Shown here: positions 23,765-34,530 of the stretch, piece after piece
Layout: each line of letters opens with the position of its first letter
Position numbering within the stretch: position 1 is the first letter of the stretch
Origin: Takakia lepidozioides
Taxonomy: Eukaryota > Streptophyta > Takakiopsida > Takakiales > Takakiaceae
NCBI GenBank assembly: GCA_030704615.1
Contig: CM060731.1
Location: forward strand, 21,018,001-21,082,000
Direction: 5' to 3'
Length of the DNA: 64,000 bases
The notes under the pieces: generated by a model
Told to the model about the DNA's origin: nothing
The model's database searches: none
The model's input: the letters and a program-made list of their open reading frames with translations, nothing else
Translations under genes and position numbers: made by a program

Positions 23765-24925
23765 ATGGATGAGAAAATCTGGAGTGCCCTGCCCCAAGCG
23801 TTAGTGGACCGGGTGCTGGCAAGGCTTCCTCTTCCACTCCTTTTCCAATGTCGCACTGTGTGTAAGAAATGGAACTCCATCATCTCTTCACGGACATTTC
23901 AAGGCATGTGTGCAACTGTCTCTTCAAAGGATATATACTTCCCCACGCTGTGTGTCCATGGCGACGGCAGGCTCTACTACGGGTACGATCCGGCAATGGC
24001 GAAATGGCACAAGATAAATTCTCTCGACTTTCTTCCTTCGAATGCAGACATCTTTGTGGCTGGAACAGGAGGCTTATTCTGTTTCAAAGACTATGAATGG
24101 GACTTGGATGTGTCAGATCGGTTGTTTGTTTGCAACCCCGTGACCAAGAGTTGGAAAGAGCTACCTCCGATTAATGGGGAGGATCCAGGGGATCCATGGT
24201 GGCTTTCCATAATCCATATAGTAGCAGCGGATGAGCACACTGACGGTTACCAGGTCATAGTTGTAGGAAATGATTGGTTCAATCAAATCGGGGATGGAAA
24301 GCCAGGGTTCAGAAGCACAAAGGTTTATAATTCCGTTTCAAATTCGTGGACTGTCACTGATAGCCTTCCTGACAGAATCAAACTTCTGGGTCGCGGAAAC
24401 ACACTATGCAATGGGTTGCTCTATTGCGTGGTTTTGGAAGAAGGATGGTGGTCCAAAATAGGGGTGATAGCATATGACATACGAAGCGGACAGTGGATTG
24501 ATACTGTGCATATCCTTCCTTTACCAGACCATGTGGGTGTGAAAGTGCCACAGCTAGTGGCATGTGGGGGCCATGTTTTCATGATAGTGGGACTGACAGG
24601 AGGACACAAGCCTGGCCAGATCCTTGAAAGGGTCCATATTTTCATGCTCAAACCTGCAGAGAACAGATTGATTGAGGTAACCCAAATGCCCAAGGAGCTT
24701 GTGGCTGCTATGAAAGTGAAAGCAGGGCCAGAGGGGTACACCAGCGCCGCCTTTGGGCATCGAATCTATGTGGCTTGTCAGAACAGGTTATTCGTGTTTG
24801 ACATCTTTTCACAGTCTTGGACTACCCAATCCTGCTATCACTCTCTTGCACATTGCACCCAACGCTTGACCAAGATGTACTCGTACCATCCGGTGGTATT
24901 TCAGCCCAGCCTAACTGCGCCCTGA
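23765..24925 (+). CDS. F-box protein with kelch-like beta-propeller region
   Basis: 386 codons, single exon. F-box proteins are the substrate-receptor subunits of SCF ubiquitin ligases; the F-box binds SKP1 and the C-terminal propeller binds the target. The N-terminus starts MDEKIWSALPQALVDRVLAR, followed by LPLLFQCRTVCKKWNSII, a canonical F-box (residues about 5-48). The rest carries kelch/FBA-type blades: LFVCNPVTKSWKELPP (about 120-135), STKVYNSVSNSWTVTDSLP, IAYDIRSGQWIDTV, and a final LFVFDIFSQSWTTQS. Length fits the family (about 350-420). The ATG at 23765 was chosen because it sits just before the F-box; the upstream in-frame codons contain a GT/AC-rich leader and look non-coding. The specific target is unknown. 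Confidence 0.9.
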   Translation: MDEKIWSALPQALVDRVLARLPLPLLFQCRTVCKKWNSIISSRTFQGMCATVSSKDIYFPTLCVHGDGRLYYGYDPAMAKWHKINSLDFLPSNADIFVAGTGGLFCFKDYEWDLDVSDRLFVCNPVTKSWKELPPINGEDPGDPWWLSIIHIVAADEHTDGYQVIVVGNDWFNQIGDGKPGFRSTKVYNSVSNSWTVTDSLPDRIKLLGRGNTLCNGLLYCVVLEEGWWSKIGVIAYDIRSGQWIDTVHILPLPDHVGVKVPQLVACGGHVFMIVGLTGGHKPGQILERVHIFMLKPAENRLIEVTQMPKELVAAMKVKAGPEGYTSAAFGHRIYVACQNRLFVFDIFSQSWTTQSCYHSLAHCTQRLTKMYSYHPVVFQPSLTAP

Positions 24926-27900
24926 GTTTCAATACATGTACAAGCGTGGAAGAAGATAGTAGCTTATTGACTAAAAGGGATATCTAGTGTGGGAATGGGG
25001 TTTTGGATTTATCTCTGTTGGTGAAACTTGCGTTGCAAGTGCTCCAGAGAAATTGGGTTAGCAGTTTTAGGATTTCCAGGCTAGAAATCATTCTTCATGT
25101 TTAGGTAACTTGACCAACTTTGACAGATAGATGACTGTCATGGTGTGTAGTGTAGTAGAAGCTTGCAGCAAGCTCATCAGGAAATGCTTGTCCACAGCAC
25201 TTTTTAGGCCTGCAATCTGTGATTGACCGACAAGGGTAGTGTCCTGGCACTTGGGGCTTCCGCACAAGCTACATCCAACGAGCGGTGCATCTGATATATA
25301 AAAAAAATCAGACAGGCATGGGCATGATCGCCCGAAGTTTTTGAAACCCATCACAGAGTCTGCCATATCTGAACCACATTGACCGTTGAATGTGAGAGGT
25401 AGCTTCAAGCAGCTGCCCCCACATCCCACCATCACTACCATGACCTAAGCACACAAATCATTTCAAGCCAGTAATCAAAAAGTTTTGACTACACCATAAC
25501 TTCCCTGTCTTTACAGGGAGGTGAGAATTGGCAACCATTAGGGGGGCAGCCCCTAAACAAATCTCAAACTGGGGGTGACTTTTCACGCGATCCGCCCGCT
25601 GTTTGGTCGGTGCCCGTGTCCCGTCCGTGCCCGTGTCCCTACGTCACGGGCGTTATAGAAGCTAGCTATTCTAGATAATCTTCTTTACTTCTAACAGGAA
25701 TTTTATTTACTTTATCACGTCTTGTTGGCCGCTTCTTTTACTTTTTCGATTTGCAGCTTCGTATGTTGTGCTTTTCTCTCCATATACACATATGCTATTA
25801 AAAAAATTTCAATCAAGACTAATGTATATAATGGGAGACAAGACAACCACCTATTCTTGTTATTATTATGATTATTTGAGTAAAAGGGGATGAAGCCCTT
25901 TGGAGCTTTATTGAGTCTTATTGATGGGAAAAAAATTAAAAGCCTTGAAGGCCCGAAGGCTGCCATAAGGCCTTTACGGCCTTTACACAGAACGAATCGT
26001 GATAGAGATATATATATATTTTTTGGCAGTGTAATTTTAAACAAGTAAAGAAGTATCGAAATCCCAAAAGTATTCAGATGTGACTTAAAGAGATTATCTT
26101 ATTGTTAGGAAGAAGTATACCCATGCGGGGACACCCATGAATTGTTGGGATATCTGGTAACATGACCCTTCAAAGCTAGCCGGAAAGTCTTGCCTGAGGT
26201 GGCAAAACTCCACCAGTTTCTATTTACACTTGTTTTTTGCTTGAATTTCATAAATTTCCTGGCACCCCTTCCTATGCCACTAATCCCCTAGATGACATTT
26301 ATATTTATTTGAAGTTGGTTTAGGTTCCAAATTCTAATTTTCTAAGGAGCCCCCCTTGCAAAGCCCACCAAAGTGAGGTGGAGGTGGAAGAACCTTATAA
26401 ATTATAGCCCTTACCCTCTTTATATACTGTCTCAAGGTGGTGATGTAGCCTTCTAGAAGGAGGCGCCGCCTCATCCTGCTTATGGAAAACCCTAGAACTA
26501 GAAGGAGGGCCCACCTCCTACTCCTATGCTAGGCCTATCACCCATTCAACAGGGGTGCCCTCCCTCACCATTGGCTCTCCAATCCTCTCCCTTTTTTCGA
26601 CCTTTAGGAATAGCCTTGCCTGCTAGAATTTTTATTGCAAATGTCTCACCAAAAGAATTTCTCTAAAACTCACAAGTTTTATGTGTTTTGTGTGCATGGA
26701 GGTCTCTATTTTCAAGCATTCGGATATGTAGGTGTTTTTGAACCCCTCTCAATTCAGCTACAAAAGGAGTCACTTTGCAGATAGCTTCGTTTTGGCTGGA
26801 ATTTGGAGTGTTCATGATGACCTACCCCAAGATTAGGAATTCTAAGGTTTGACACAAAGATTAAATCATAATGCTTGATTATTGCATGGTCAAAGAAAAA
26901 ACTAGAATTCCAGTTCTTTGTGAAAATGATTTTGTCCCACCAAAAACATTATAATCTTGTATAATCCGTGGTGGATTCCTCCAACATTTGATGAGGAGTT
27001 GCAGGTATTAGTGATTATGAAAAAAAATGAAATGAAAAAAATGAAAAAAAAAAACATGCTTTTGAAGGCATGACTACACAAAGGATTTTTGGAGTGTGGT
27101 ATTAATTCCAAAAATTGGCAAAGCCAATTAATCCAACTTGTCTATGTTCCCCAATTCATTTGGGGAATTTGGGAAGGCTGAAAAAACGGACAAGGCAGGC
27201 TCCACATCTGCTCAGACAAGCCAGCATCGGGTGGGAATAGCCAATCACGTGGGATTGCGGGAGGCTTGGAGAGAAGGGAAGTGGGTCAGCGGGACGTAGA
27301 CACATGTATTGTTAGGTGGTTGGAGTGGCCAACGGGCTCGCATGTATGACTGCATGCAAATGAGGCGGTGGCATTGAGAGGCGGTGGGGCCCAACATAAT
27401 CAGCAAAAGCTGGGGAGCAAGAGGCTAGAGAGGCGAGTTACAGTGCAACACAATCAGCAGAAGCAAGGGAGGGGGAGGCCTAGAGAGGCGAGATACATAG
27501 TGCAGTGATCATAGCGACTAAGGTATTGCTGAACCATGGGACTAGCGGATACCCCTAAACCGATCACGCTGACAAAGGGTCATACAGAAGGTGTCAACGC
27601 GGGTCTTATAAAAATCGAGTCCATGAAAGTGTTGGCTAGAGATAAAGCCATTGCAAATAGATGCTTGGGCAAAAAAAATACTTGAAATAAGCGTCACTAC
27701 AACGGTAGCAGGAGTAGACATCGATCCAAGTTGTCTCTAAAAAATGGAACATTTTCTTTGAACACAATGCGTGTCAAGTGTTTGTTCACTGGAGAGAGGA
27801 GGGACTTTGTTTCATGGCCATCTACAAATGTTTACGTATCAGGTTTGATCATGCTCAACAAACAAATTAAAACGCTTTAGGTTGGGACAATTCAAAATAT

Positions 27901-29609
27901 GCACCAGCCAGGCATCATGTGCACTACAAGCTATTACGAGGCAAAGGCCTACACACATATATTGGCATAATCGGATACTGTCTCAAAGACATCGACGAGC
28001 CAACATTTCCACTTCGTCTACGTGAACGTTAGCTATGAGGAGATACAAGATGGAATGGATCATGAGTATACAAAGTTTGGTGCATGCTTCGGAAAAACAA
28101 AGGTTTGCCTCTCACACCAGAATATTTTGGAGAGAGCACGCATGTGGTGCATATACAAAATGAGAGGGCAATTGAATTCAAGGGTGCCACATGTTCTCCT
28201 CCTTACGATGAAGTCTGGTCAGTATTTCCCTTCTGCCAATTGGGTTGTACCGGTTAAAAACAACCGAATGGATTTGGAAAGAGCATGTTCCATTTGGAAA
28301 TGTATGATGAGACCAATAGGAAGTGGAGATGGTAGATGTTGCTCAAGTGTTTTTTGAAGTCACTACACCATCTGCTAGATTGAGAAATTTGGCATGTATT
28401 TAGATTGCAAAAAAACTAGAATCTGAGCTTGTAGCACCGAATCGAATGATTTAAATAGTGTGCAATTTGGCAAAATGGATACAAGCCTCATCGATCAGTA
28501 GACATCTTTTATTCCACTGCGATGCAAACGATCTACTAGAAATCGGGGCATGCTTTTTTACTTTCATGTAAGAAAGTGCCAATGCTGTAATAAAGTGACA
28601 AAATGGGAACTCGTATCGCAATAAGACATTAAAGGTGTGTCGTAATAAGGTGACAAAAATTCACACCATCATCAAATTAAAAAATCTCTTATTATGTGTC
28701 GCATCACACTACACTTGACATGTGTAAATAGAATATACCATCCATATTTTTATGGATGAAATATGTAAAAAAGGTGTAGAACGTATGGTCAATTTGGTGC
28801 ATATTTGACAGATCAGATTATTTGTAAAGATACATTGTTCAGTTATGGTACAAATTTAGGGTTTTGTCGTGCACCTAAGCATCGTGCTGCAACATGCATC
28901 GCTGTCCACACACAATCTAAGCACACAATCCTAGAAAGTTATGCCACAATCGCCCCCCTAGCTGGTGATTAGGTCCCTCTAACACCAGATAGCTAACAAG
29001 TATCCACCCTAATATGATTATTGCTTGATTTTCAATCGCACAAGTCCCATTATCCGAAGTCGATAGATCAAGAGACCGAGTGTGCAAAAGTAGCCCCGTC
29101 GTTAATTGCCTGCCTACAATCCATGATCGTCCATTGAGCCTCCATGAGCCTCTCTCACCTCCATAGCTCTAGGTATTGAGAGAGAGTGTGGTGAGGGCTT
29201 TGTAGGGTGGATTCCTTCAGCAAAGGTGCCCTTGGCTTGACTTAGTTTATGTAATTGAGTGGATTCATGAGTAGAGTGTTTTCATTGTGTTCACTTTCAT
29301 TATCATTACAAGAGATGAGCCTCCTCAAGCCTCAAATGGAAAACCATCCCCATGTCCCATGTGAGGCTTGACACCTCACTTGGCATATGAGACCAAATGA
29401 AATCCCAAAACACAAAATACAAATATAAATGGTCCTAGTTAACTAGAAGTAGATAATTCTAATTAACAACCATGACAATTTCATCCGGCAGAAGACTTTC
29501 TACACACAAAAGTGTCATTTGGATTAGTGTAGAGATGGGAGTTTGTGACATGTATTCTTATATTCTTGCCCTTAATCACTTTAGGACCGATTAGAAATTA
29601 ATACAACAA
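24926..29609. other. Gene-poor repeat-rich stretch
   Basis: No intact gene is recognised over 4.7 kb. A minus-strand frame at 25088-25441 (117 codons, cysteine-rich) has no known match. At 25870-25930 the phrase AAAGGGGATGAAGCCCTTT marks a dispersed-repeat tail in reverse orientation. Poly-A-rich tracts occur at 27015-27055. The open frame at 28022-28357 does not resemble a known protein. Confidence 0.45.
26340..26600. repeat. Copy of a dispersed repeat shared with 36.2-36.6 kb
   Basis: The words CCTTGCAAAGCCCACC, GCCTTCTAGAAGGAGGCGCC and a CCTTATAAATTATAGCCC segment are spaced as in the fold-back region at 36195-36580. This suggests a common dispersed element. Borders are not defined. Confidence 0.5.
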
Positions 29610-29618
29610 GACAGGGCT

Positions 29619-29848
29619 ACCAACAGTCACTATCTCAGTTGGGTAGTGCAGTGAGTGCCACCCAGATGATTTTGGGATCAAATCCTGCTACGTGACGGGT
29701 GTGGTATGCTCTTCTTCCCCTTCCCTTGGTCCCATTTGGATGCGAGGTTAGTGTGAAAAAGGTTATTTTCTCCTCTCACACTTAAGGGGCCTGATTGTGA
29801 GCTGTAGCTCCTAAGTGGTTCCCTTTATTTTTTTTTAAAGGAAAAAAG
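29619..29848 (+). mobile_element. SINE family B copy with 9-bp target duplication
   Basis: About 230 bp flanked by perfect direct repeats GACAGGGCT (29610-29618 and 29849-29857). The head is tRNA-like: GTCACTATCTCAGTTGGGTA (A box) and GGGATCAAATCCTGCTAC (B box), with a terminal GTGAC that could pair with the opening GTCAC. The body carries CTCTTCTTCCCCTTCCCTTG and ends in a T-rich, then A-rich tail. It is mobilised by LINE machinery and encodes no protein. Confidence 0.85.
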
Positions 29849-29857
29849 GACAGGGCT

Positions 29858-31578
29858 TGCAATTATGAATGTTGTGCATTCATTTATTTTCTTTTCAGAT
29901 ATGCTCATGTAGGTGTTTCCTTGGAAATATTTAAACAGTTATGAAGGGAAAATTTAGATATATTAACATTTGGAAAATATAACACTTAAAGAGGGCCAAA
30001 ATGGCACATAATTGATGTAATGGTTTTCACAACCTCATGATAAGGCTCAACAACCGGAAAGTAGCCATGCCCATCTTGGCATCTTCAAATGCTACTGGGG
30101 TTGAAATGTCAGTGGCAGCTATTTCTTTCTCCACCTCACCCCAGAGCTCCACTTTGAGAGTCCAATAGATTACCAAGTCCCCCGGGGTGTACATACTCCA
30201 ATTAGCTCCATGTTCTCTCCTACATATGACTCATTGGAGGCACAGTAAACTTAGGGGTGGGAAGCTGAAAGCTCAGCAGCAGTTTGGTCTCAATCCTAAG
30301 AAATTGTCTTTGCTTTTGTTTCGCTCTTTCTCCCTCTTTCGGTCATTTGCTTCTTGGGTGTAGTAAGTAAGGTGTTGTAAGCCTTCACGGCCCGCACGGA
30401 AAAAAATTTCCGTGCTCTCCTTTTTTCCAGCCTGGCTTCCATCCCCTGTTCATCCGAAAAGCGAAACAATCATCGTCCTGGACCGTACTCGCGGTCACGC
30501 GTCACACTACTGCAAGGCCGCGCGGCCGCGCCGTTCCCTGCCACTCGGAGGCCCGCAATTGCAAGCGCGGGCCGCCCGGCACGCGCACACGAGGTTGGTG
30601 CGGCCCACCCAGTACGGTAAAGCTGCCGCGCTGCTTTCGATGGCCTGCAATCGCCCTCGCGCCCACTTTTACTTTTACTTTTACTCGGGGTGGGCCACCG
30701 CACACGCAAGCACAAGTCGCTGTGTACGGCGCGGGGATTCGGTCGGGCCCGATTGGGCGGGGCTGCCCGGAGATGAACGGGCAGGCGGACGGACTGGTGG
30801 GAGGGTAGGGACCAAGCCTCCCAAGTGGGTGGAATATTTTTGACCTTTGGAGCAAGTGTAAGGCCAAGATTCTTAGATTCTGGGACCGATACATCCAGTT
30901 GCTCTCTTGACCCTTCTTTCTTTAGGGTGATCCAAGGGGCGCAGCCCGGGCGCGCCCTGTCGCCCGGCATTCAATGCAGGGCTGCGGTAGTGATTCTATA
31001 TCGGGAGTTCCCACGGCCGTGCCTAAATTTGAGAGCGCCGGAAGCCAAGTGAGGAAATTTTGGGGCGGAGGTACATTCCAAAAGTGGGAGGTACTTACTA
31101 CTTATTTGGGTACGGTAACGTGTCTCCAGGGAGGGTAACTTCTTTTCCTTACTAATCTCATTTCTTTTATTCTAGTTCTAGGCATCTCAGCAATCCTTCT
31201 GGATCCTTAGAACATCTCAGCCATCCACTGCGAAAAGAAATCCAATGTCTTTACGCAGGGTAAGTCCCCCACCTTCGGGGCCACACTGTGCCGGACACCG
31301 AGGGGATGGTGCCTGCGCCACGTCATCTGCACCACGCTGGCGCACAAGTGCTCCTGAGCAGCAGGGCCTAGATGACGAGGGCTGGCAGAAGGGCGCACAT
31401 GCTACGTCATCTGCACCACGTCATCTAAGTTACGCCACGCTGCTCTTGGGGACCGCCCTGCTGCCCACCCTGCCCGCACTGGCTACGGGCAGTTGTTGCC
31501 ATGACACTGTGGCCTATGCTGGGCCATACAGTGTGTCACGAGTATGTGGCTCAATGTAAGGCCAACTTAGAAGATATC
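29858..31578. other. Intergenic, with a GC-rich island
   Basis: From 30410 to about 31030 and again from 31245 to 31555 the GC and CpG content is far above the neighbours (for example GCCGCGCGGCCGCGCCG near 30515). Open frames exist on both strands (30412-30843 plus, 31245-31559 plus, 30470-30970 minus), but none shows a recognisable domain, so they are probably a by-product of high GC. The repeat ACGTCATCTGCACCACG occurs at 31320 and 31404. A (TTTTAC)n run lies at 30667-30684. Confidence 0.4.
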
Positions 31579-32296
31579 GTAGGTTCATAGCAGATTAGGC
31601 ACAAATTAAATTAAAAAAAGGTGCCTAAGCAAATCTATGATTTTTCAAGATTTATGAAAGAAAAATAAAAAAAAACCTAATTCAGTAAAATTGTCTAAAA
31701 CAATCCTACTCTATATAATTTCTATTGAAAACAAACAAACCCTAAAAAAAGTTTTTTCTACGTTGGAGACACTGTGGCATTCTTCGAGCTTTTGAGTTTG
31801 AGTTTCGGTGTCTATGAGAGAAAATTGTACAGAGCATTTGTTTTACAGCCACAGCTCCTCAAGTGGAGTGGAAAGGACTCATTTGTTTTACAGCCACAGC
31901 TCCTCAAGTGGAGTGGAAAGGACTCTTAGTTGCTGGGAGGTACCAGATTTCTCTATTGATGATGAGGTGGTGGAGATGTCCTTGCCTTGGAAATTTGCAC
32001 ATTGAAAGACTCAGATGCACCTGACTTGAATGGTGATGAAGACTTCAATGATGGATGTTCCAGATTCATTGGAAGGTCCTTTGGAGGTTGTATGGACCTA
32101 AGGAGTTGGCCTATACTTTTTGAACATTTATGGAGAGTTTGTTTGGGAAGGAGAAGTTCCAAGTGATGAAAGGTGCCTAACATCAAAAATTATGGATGAA
32201 AAGTGTCTAATTTACATTTTTTTTTAATTCCTAAAAAGAATATTCCAAATTTAATAATTATTAGGCACTGGGGTGCCTAATCTGCTATGAACCTAC
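31579..32296 (+). mobile_element. Inverted-repeat DNA element E1
   Basis: A 718-bp unit with 24-bp perfect terminal inverted repeats: the left begins GTAGGTTCATAGCAGATTAG (31579-31602) and the right is its exact complement (32273-32296). No clear target duplication flanks it. Inside, a short plus-strand frame (31808-32005) contains a duplicated 15-residue unit. A later segment reads DVPDSLEGPLEVVWT before a stop (about 32052-32100), nearly the same as the coding tail in E2. It appears to be an internally deleted DNA transposon that retains the 3' end of its gene. The superfamily is not identified. Confidence 0.78.
31836..31925 (+). repeat. Exact 45-bp tandem duplication inside E1
   Basis: Two identical 45-bp copies (31836-31880 and 31881-31925) start ATTTGTTTTACAGCCACAGC and end GGAAAGGACTC. 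In frame they encode HLFYSHSSSSGVERT twice. The absence of any difference indicates a recent duplication. Confidence 0.95.
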
Positions 32297-32384
32297 AGTA
32301 TGCGCTATTGCCATTCAGTGGCGTCACTATCGTACAAGAGTTTGTTTTTCTGGTTTTATATGTGCATATAAATATCTTCGGTAC

Positions 32385-32905
32385 TGACCTAGCTTATTAG
32401 GCACTTCCGTGCCTAATAATTAATAAAAATAGAATATTATTAGGCAGATACGTTTTTATTATTTAGGCACCCACCTAGGTAATTTCCAAACATTAGGCAT
32501 GTATTACAGTCGACCCTGGATAATAATGAACAATTGTTTTTTACCTCCCTCAAAAACTATAGTTGAGGTAATTTTCTTTTTAAAAAATATTCTCTCACAT
32601 CTAGAAGATTCACATGAGATAGGTGATGAGAGTTATGAAGATGTAGTTGCATCATTGCAGGGTCCTTTGGAAGTTGTGTGGGCATGAAATTATAAATTGC
32701 AGGCATTTTTGCATTTTTTGGACTTTAAATAATATAATTTAGGCAATTTTTCCACATATTTGGACATTTTGGTGTTTTTCACAATTTTCGAGCAAGTAGG
32801 CGCTTCTCAGGAAATTATTCCAAGTTTTAGGCACATTTTCAAAAATGTTCTAAATCTAATTAGGCACCTGATTTTGAATTAATTATTGCCTAATAAGCTA
32901 GGTCA
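32385..32905 (+). mobile_element. Inverted-repeat DNA element E2, sibling of E1
   Basis: A 521-bp unit with 19-bp perfect terminal inverted repeats: TGACCTAGCTTATTAGGCA (32385-32403) and its complement (32887-32905). CGGTA occurs just outside both ends (32379-32383 and 32909-32913) and may be the target duplication. Like E1, the inner part of the inverted repeat reads TTAGGCA, which also recurs through the body. It contains a frame ending DVVASLQGPLEVVWA before a stop (about 32640-32686), matching E1. It lies only 88 bp from E1. Confidence 0.78.
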
Positions 32906-33320
32906 CTACGGTATGGAAAGTATATAAAAATGTAATTACAGTGTGTTTATAGTGTGTTCACATTCTACTGAATATAGTGAATATATGAATGTGAATGAAT
33001 GTAGCATAGTTATGAAAAATATAATGAGAAATGACATACAAAAATTAAAAATATGGACAAATTATAGTACATTCATCTCTTTTTTCTAAATCTATTTTAA
33101 AGTATCATTTTTTTTTTTTAATGAGCTTGATATACATGAATAATTTTTATCTAAGTAATATTTTTATATCATGTTTATGTATTGTTCAACATGTTTTGTT
33201 TTTTCTAAATGACTTTTAAAAGAAAAAAAGAGACGTTATACCATTTTGATGTATATAATTGTTTACATATTCACTAGATATTGACGTAACATGTGTCACT
33301 AGTAGATAAAGTAGTGACCA
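32906..33320. other. AT-rich, no gene recognised
   Basis: Strongly AT-rich sequence with no coding potential and long T-runs (33110-33118). Confidence 0.5.
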
Positions 33321-33910
33321 TATGTAACACATGTATTCTTGTACATTTTGACAACAATGTATAGCTTATATGAGTGATATACTTGTATCCATTATCAACT
33401 TAAGATGTATATTTTACATTCCACTAAAATTAGGCAATACACTTTTGTGAATATGTATAAATTATCAACATCAAACGGAATACAAGCCTAGTTAAATCAC
33501 ACTTATATCCACACAAATGACATTCTTTAAATCCATTTTTGCACAGTTTTGTATCTGTGTATGGTGAGATATATGAATGTGCTATATACATTTGTGAATA
33601 TGTCTGAAATATCAACATCTAATGTAACAGTAGGCCCTACTTAAATCACACCTTTAAACCCATTTTTGTACACTTTTTCATATGTGTATTGCTTATTATA
33701 TGAATTTGTGTCATACACTTTTGTAATATACACGTAATATCAACATCCAATGTAATACTAATCCTGACTTAAAAGATGGCATTCCTATAAACCTTGTTCA
33801 TATGTTTAATGTAATAAATTATGTCATATATTTTTGTTAATATATTAGATGAAATATCAACATCCACAACATTGAACACCAACCCATTTAAATGACACTC
33901 ATACTTACAG
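33320..33910. repeat. AT-rich imperfect tandem array
   Basis: A degenerate unit of about 115-145 bp repeats roughly four times. The word ATATCAACATC (or ATTATCAACATC) recurs at about 33461, 33608, 33736 and 33853. Each copy is followed by a TAAATCACAC/AAATGACA segment, a CCCATTTTTG-like segment and a CATATGTGTAT-like segment. Divergence between copies is high. Confidence 0.7.
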
Positions 33911-34224
33911 AATCTTATACATCAAAACATAACGTCTTTACTTCAGTTAGAATTGTTCGAGAACAAAACAAACAAATTCAACTAGAACAAGATATGATAA
34001 TATCATTTATACATAATATTACTCGTATATGTCAAGTTTATAATATTAATCATATTATTTATTATAAAGTTACCGAAATATCAAGTTTATCCTAATAAAA
34101 TATATAAATGATCTTTCAAATAAAAGAATGTAATGCACTGTAGCATCCATAATTTTAATTTTTGTATGTCACTTTTTCTTATATTTTCAAATATTTTGAT
34201 CATAGATATATAATCCCGAAGCAA

Positions 34225-34320
34225 GCATAAATTATGGTGTCTCTTTATTCCGAAGGGCTACTGCCTTCCAGCAGGAAAGTGGACACCTTTAACATCACTA
34301 TGCTACAATTCTAGCCAGGG
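34225..34320 (-). mobile_element. SINE family A fragment
   Basis: In reverse orientation it matches the 3' half of family A (TAAATTATGGTGTCTCTTTA, GCCTTCCAGCAGGAAAGTGG, ACACCTTTAAC). The tRNA-like head is lost apart from a CTACAATT scrap. It lies just upstream of, and opposite to, the full copy at 34342. Confidence 0.7.
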
Positions 34321-34341
34321 ACTTCCATGTCACTCGAGCTC

Positions 34342-34520
34342 GACAACCAGCATGTAGCCCAGTGGTAATAGGCACATACGACGTTGGATGTGGTTGTGGG
34401 TTCAACCCACGGTCTGGTGTGTCATGAAGGTGTCCATCTTTTAGCTGGAAGGCAGTAGCCCTTGTGGTGAAGAGACACCATAAGTTACGCTCCCTTGGGG
34501 AGGCATCATACTTTTTTTTG
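34342..34520 (+). mobile_element. SINE family A copy with 10-bp target duplication
   Basis: A 179-bp element flanked by perfect ACTCGAGCTC (34332-34341 and 34521-34530). The tRNA-like head is GTAGCCCAGTGGTAATAGGC (A box) and TGTGGGTTCAACCCACGG (B box). The body is AAGGTGTCCATC, GGAAGGCAGTAGCCCTTG and GAAGAGACACCATAAG, and the 3' end is CATCATAC followed by a T run. This copy defines the family ends most clearly. Confidence 0.9.
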
Positions 34521-34530
34521 ACTCGAGCTC

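Noticed and set aside
30412-30970. Overlapping long frames on both strands
   Set aside because: High GC reduces stop codons on all frames; no domain or codon signal favours one of them.
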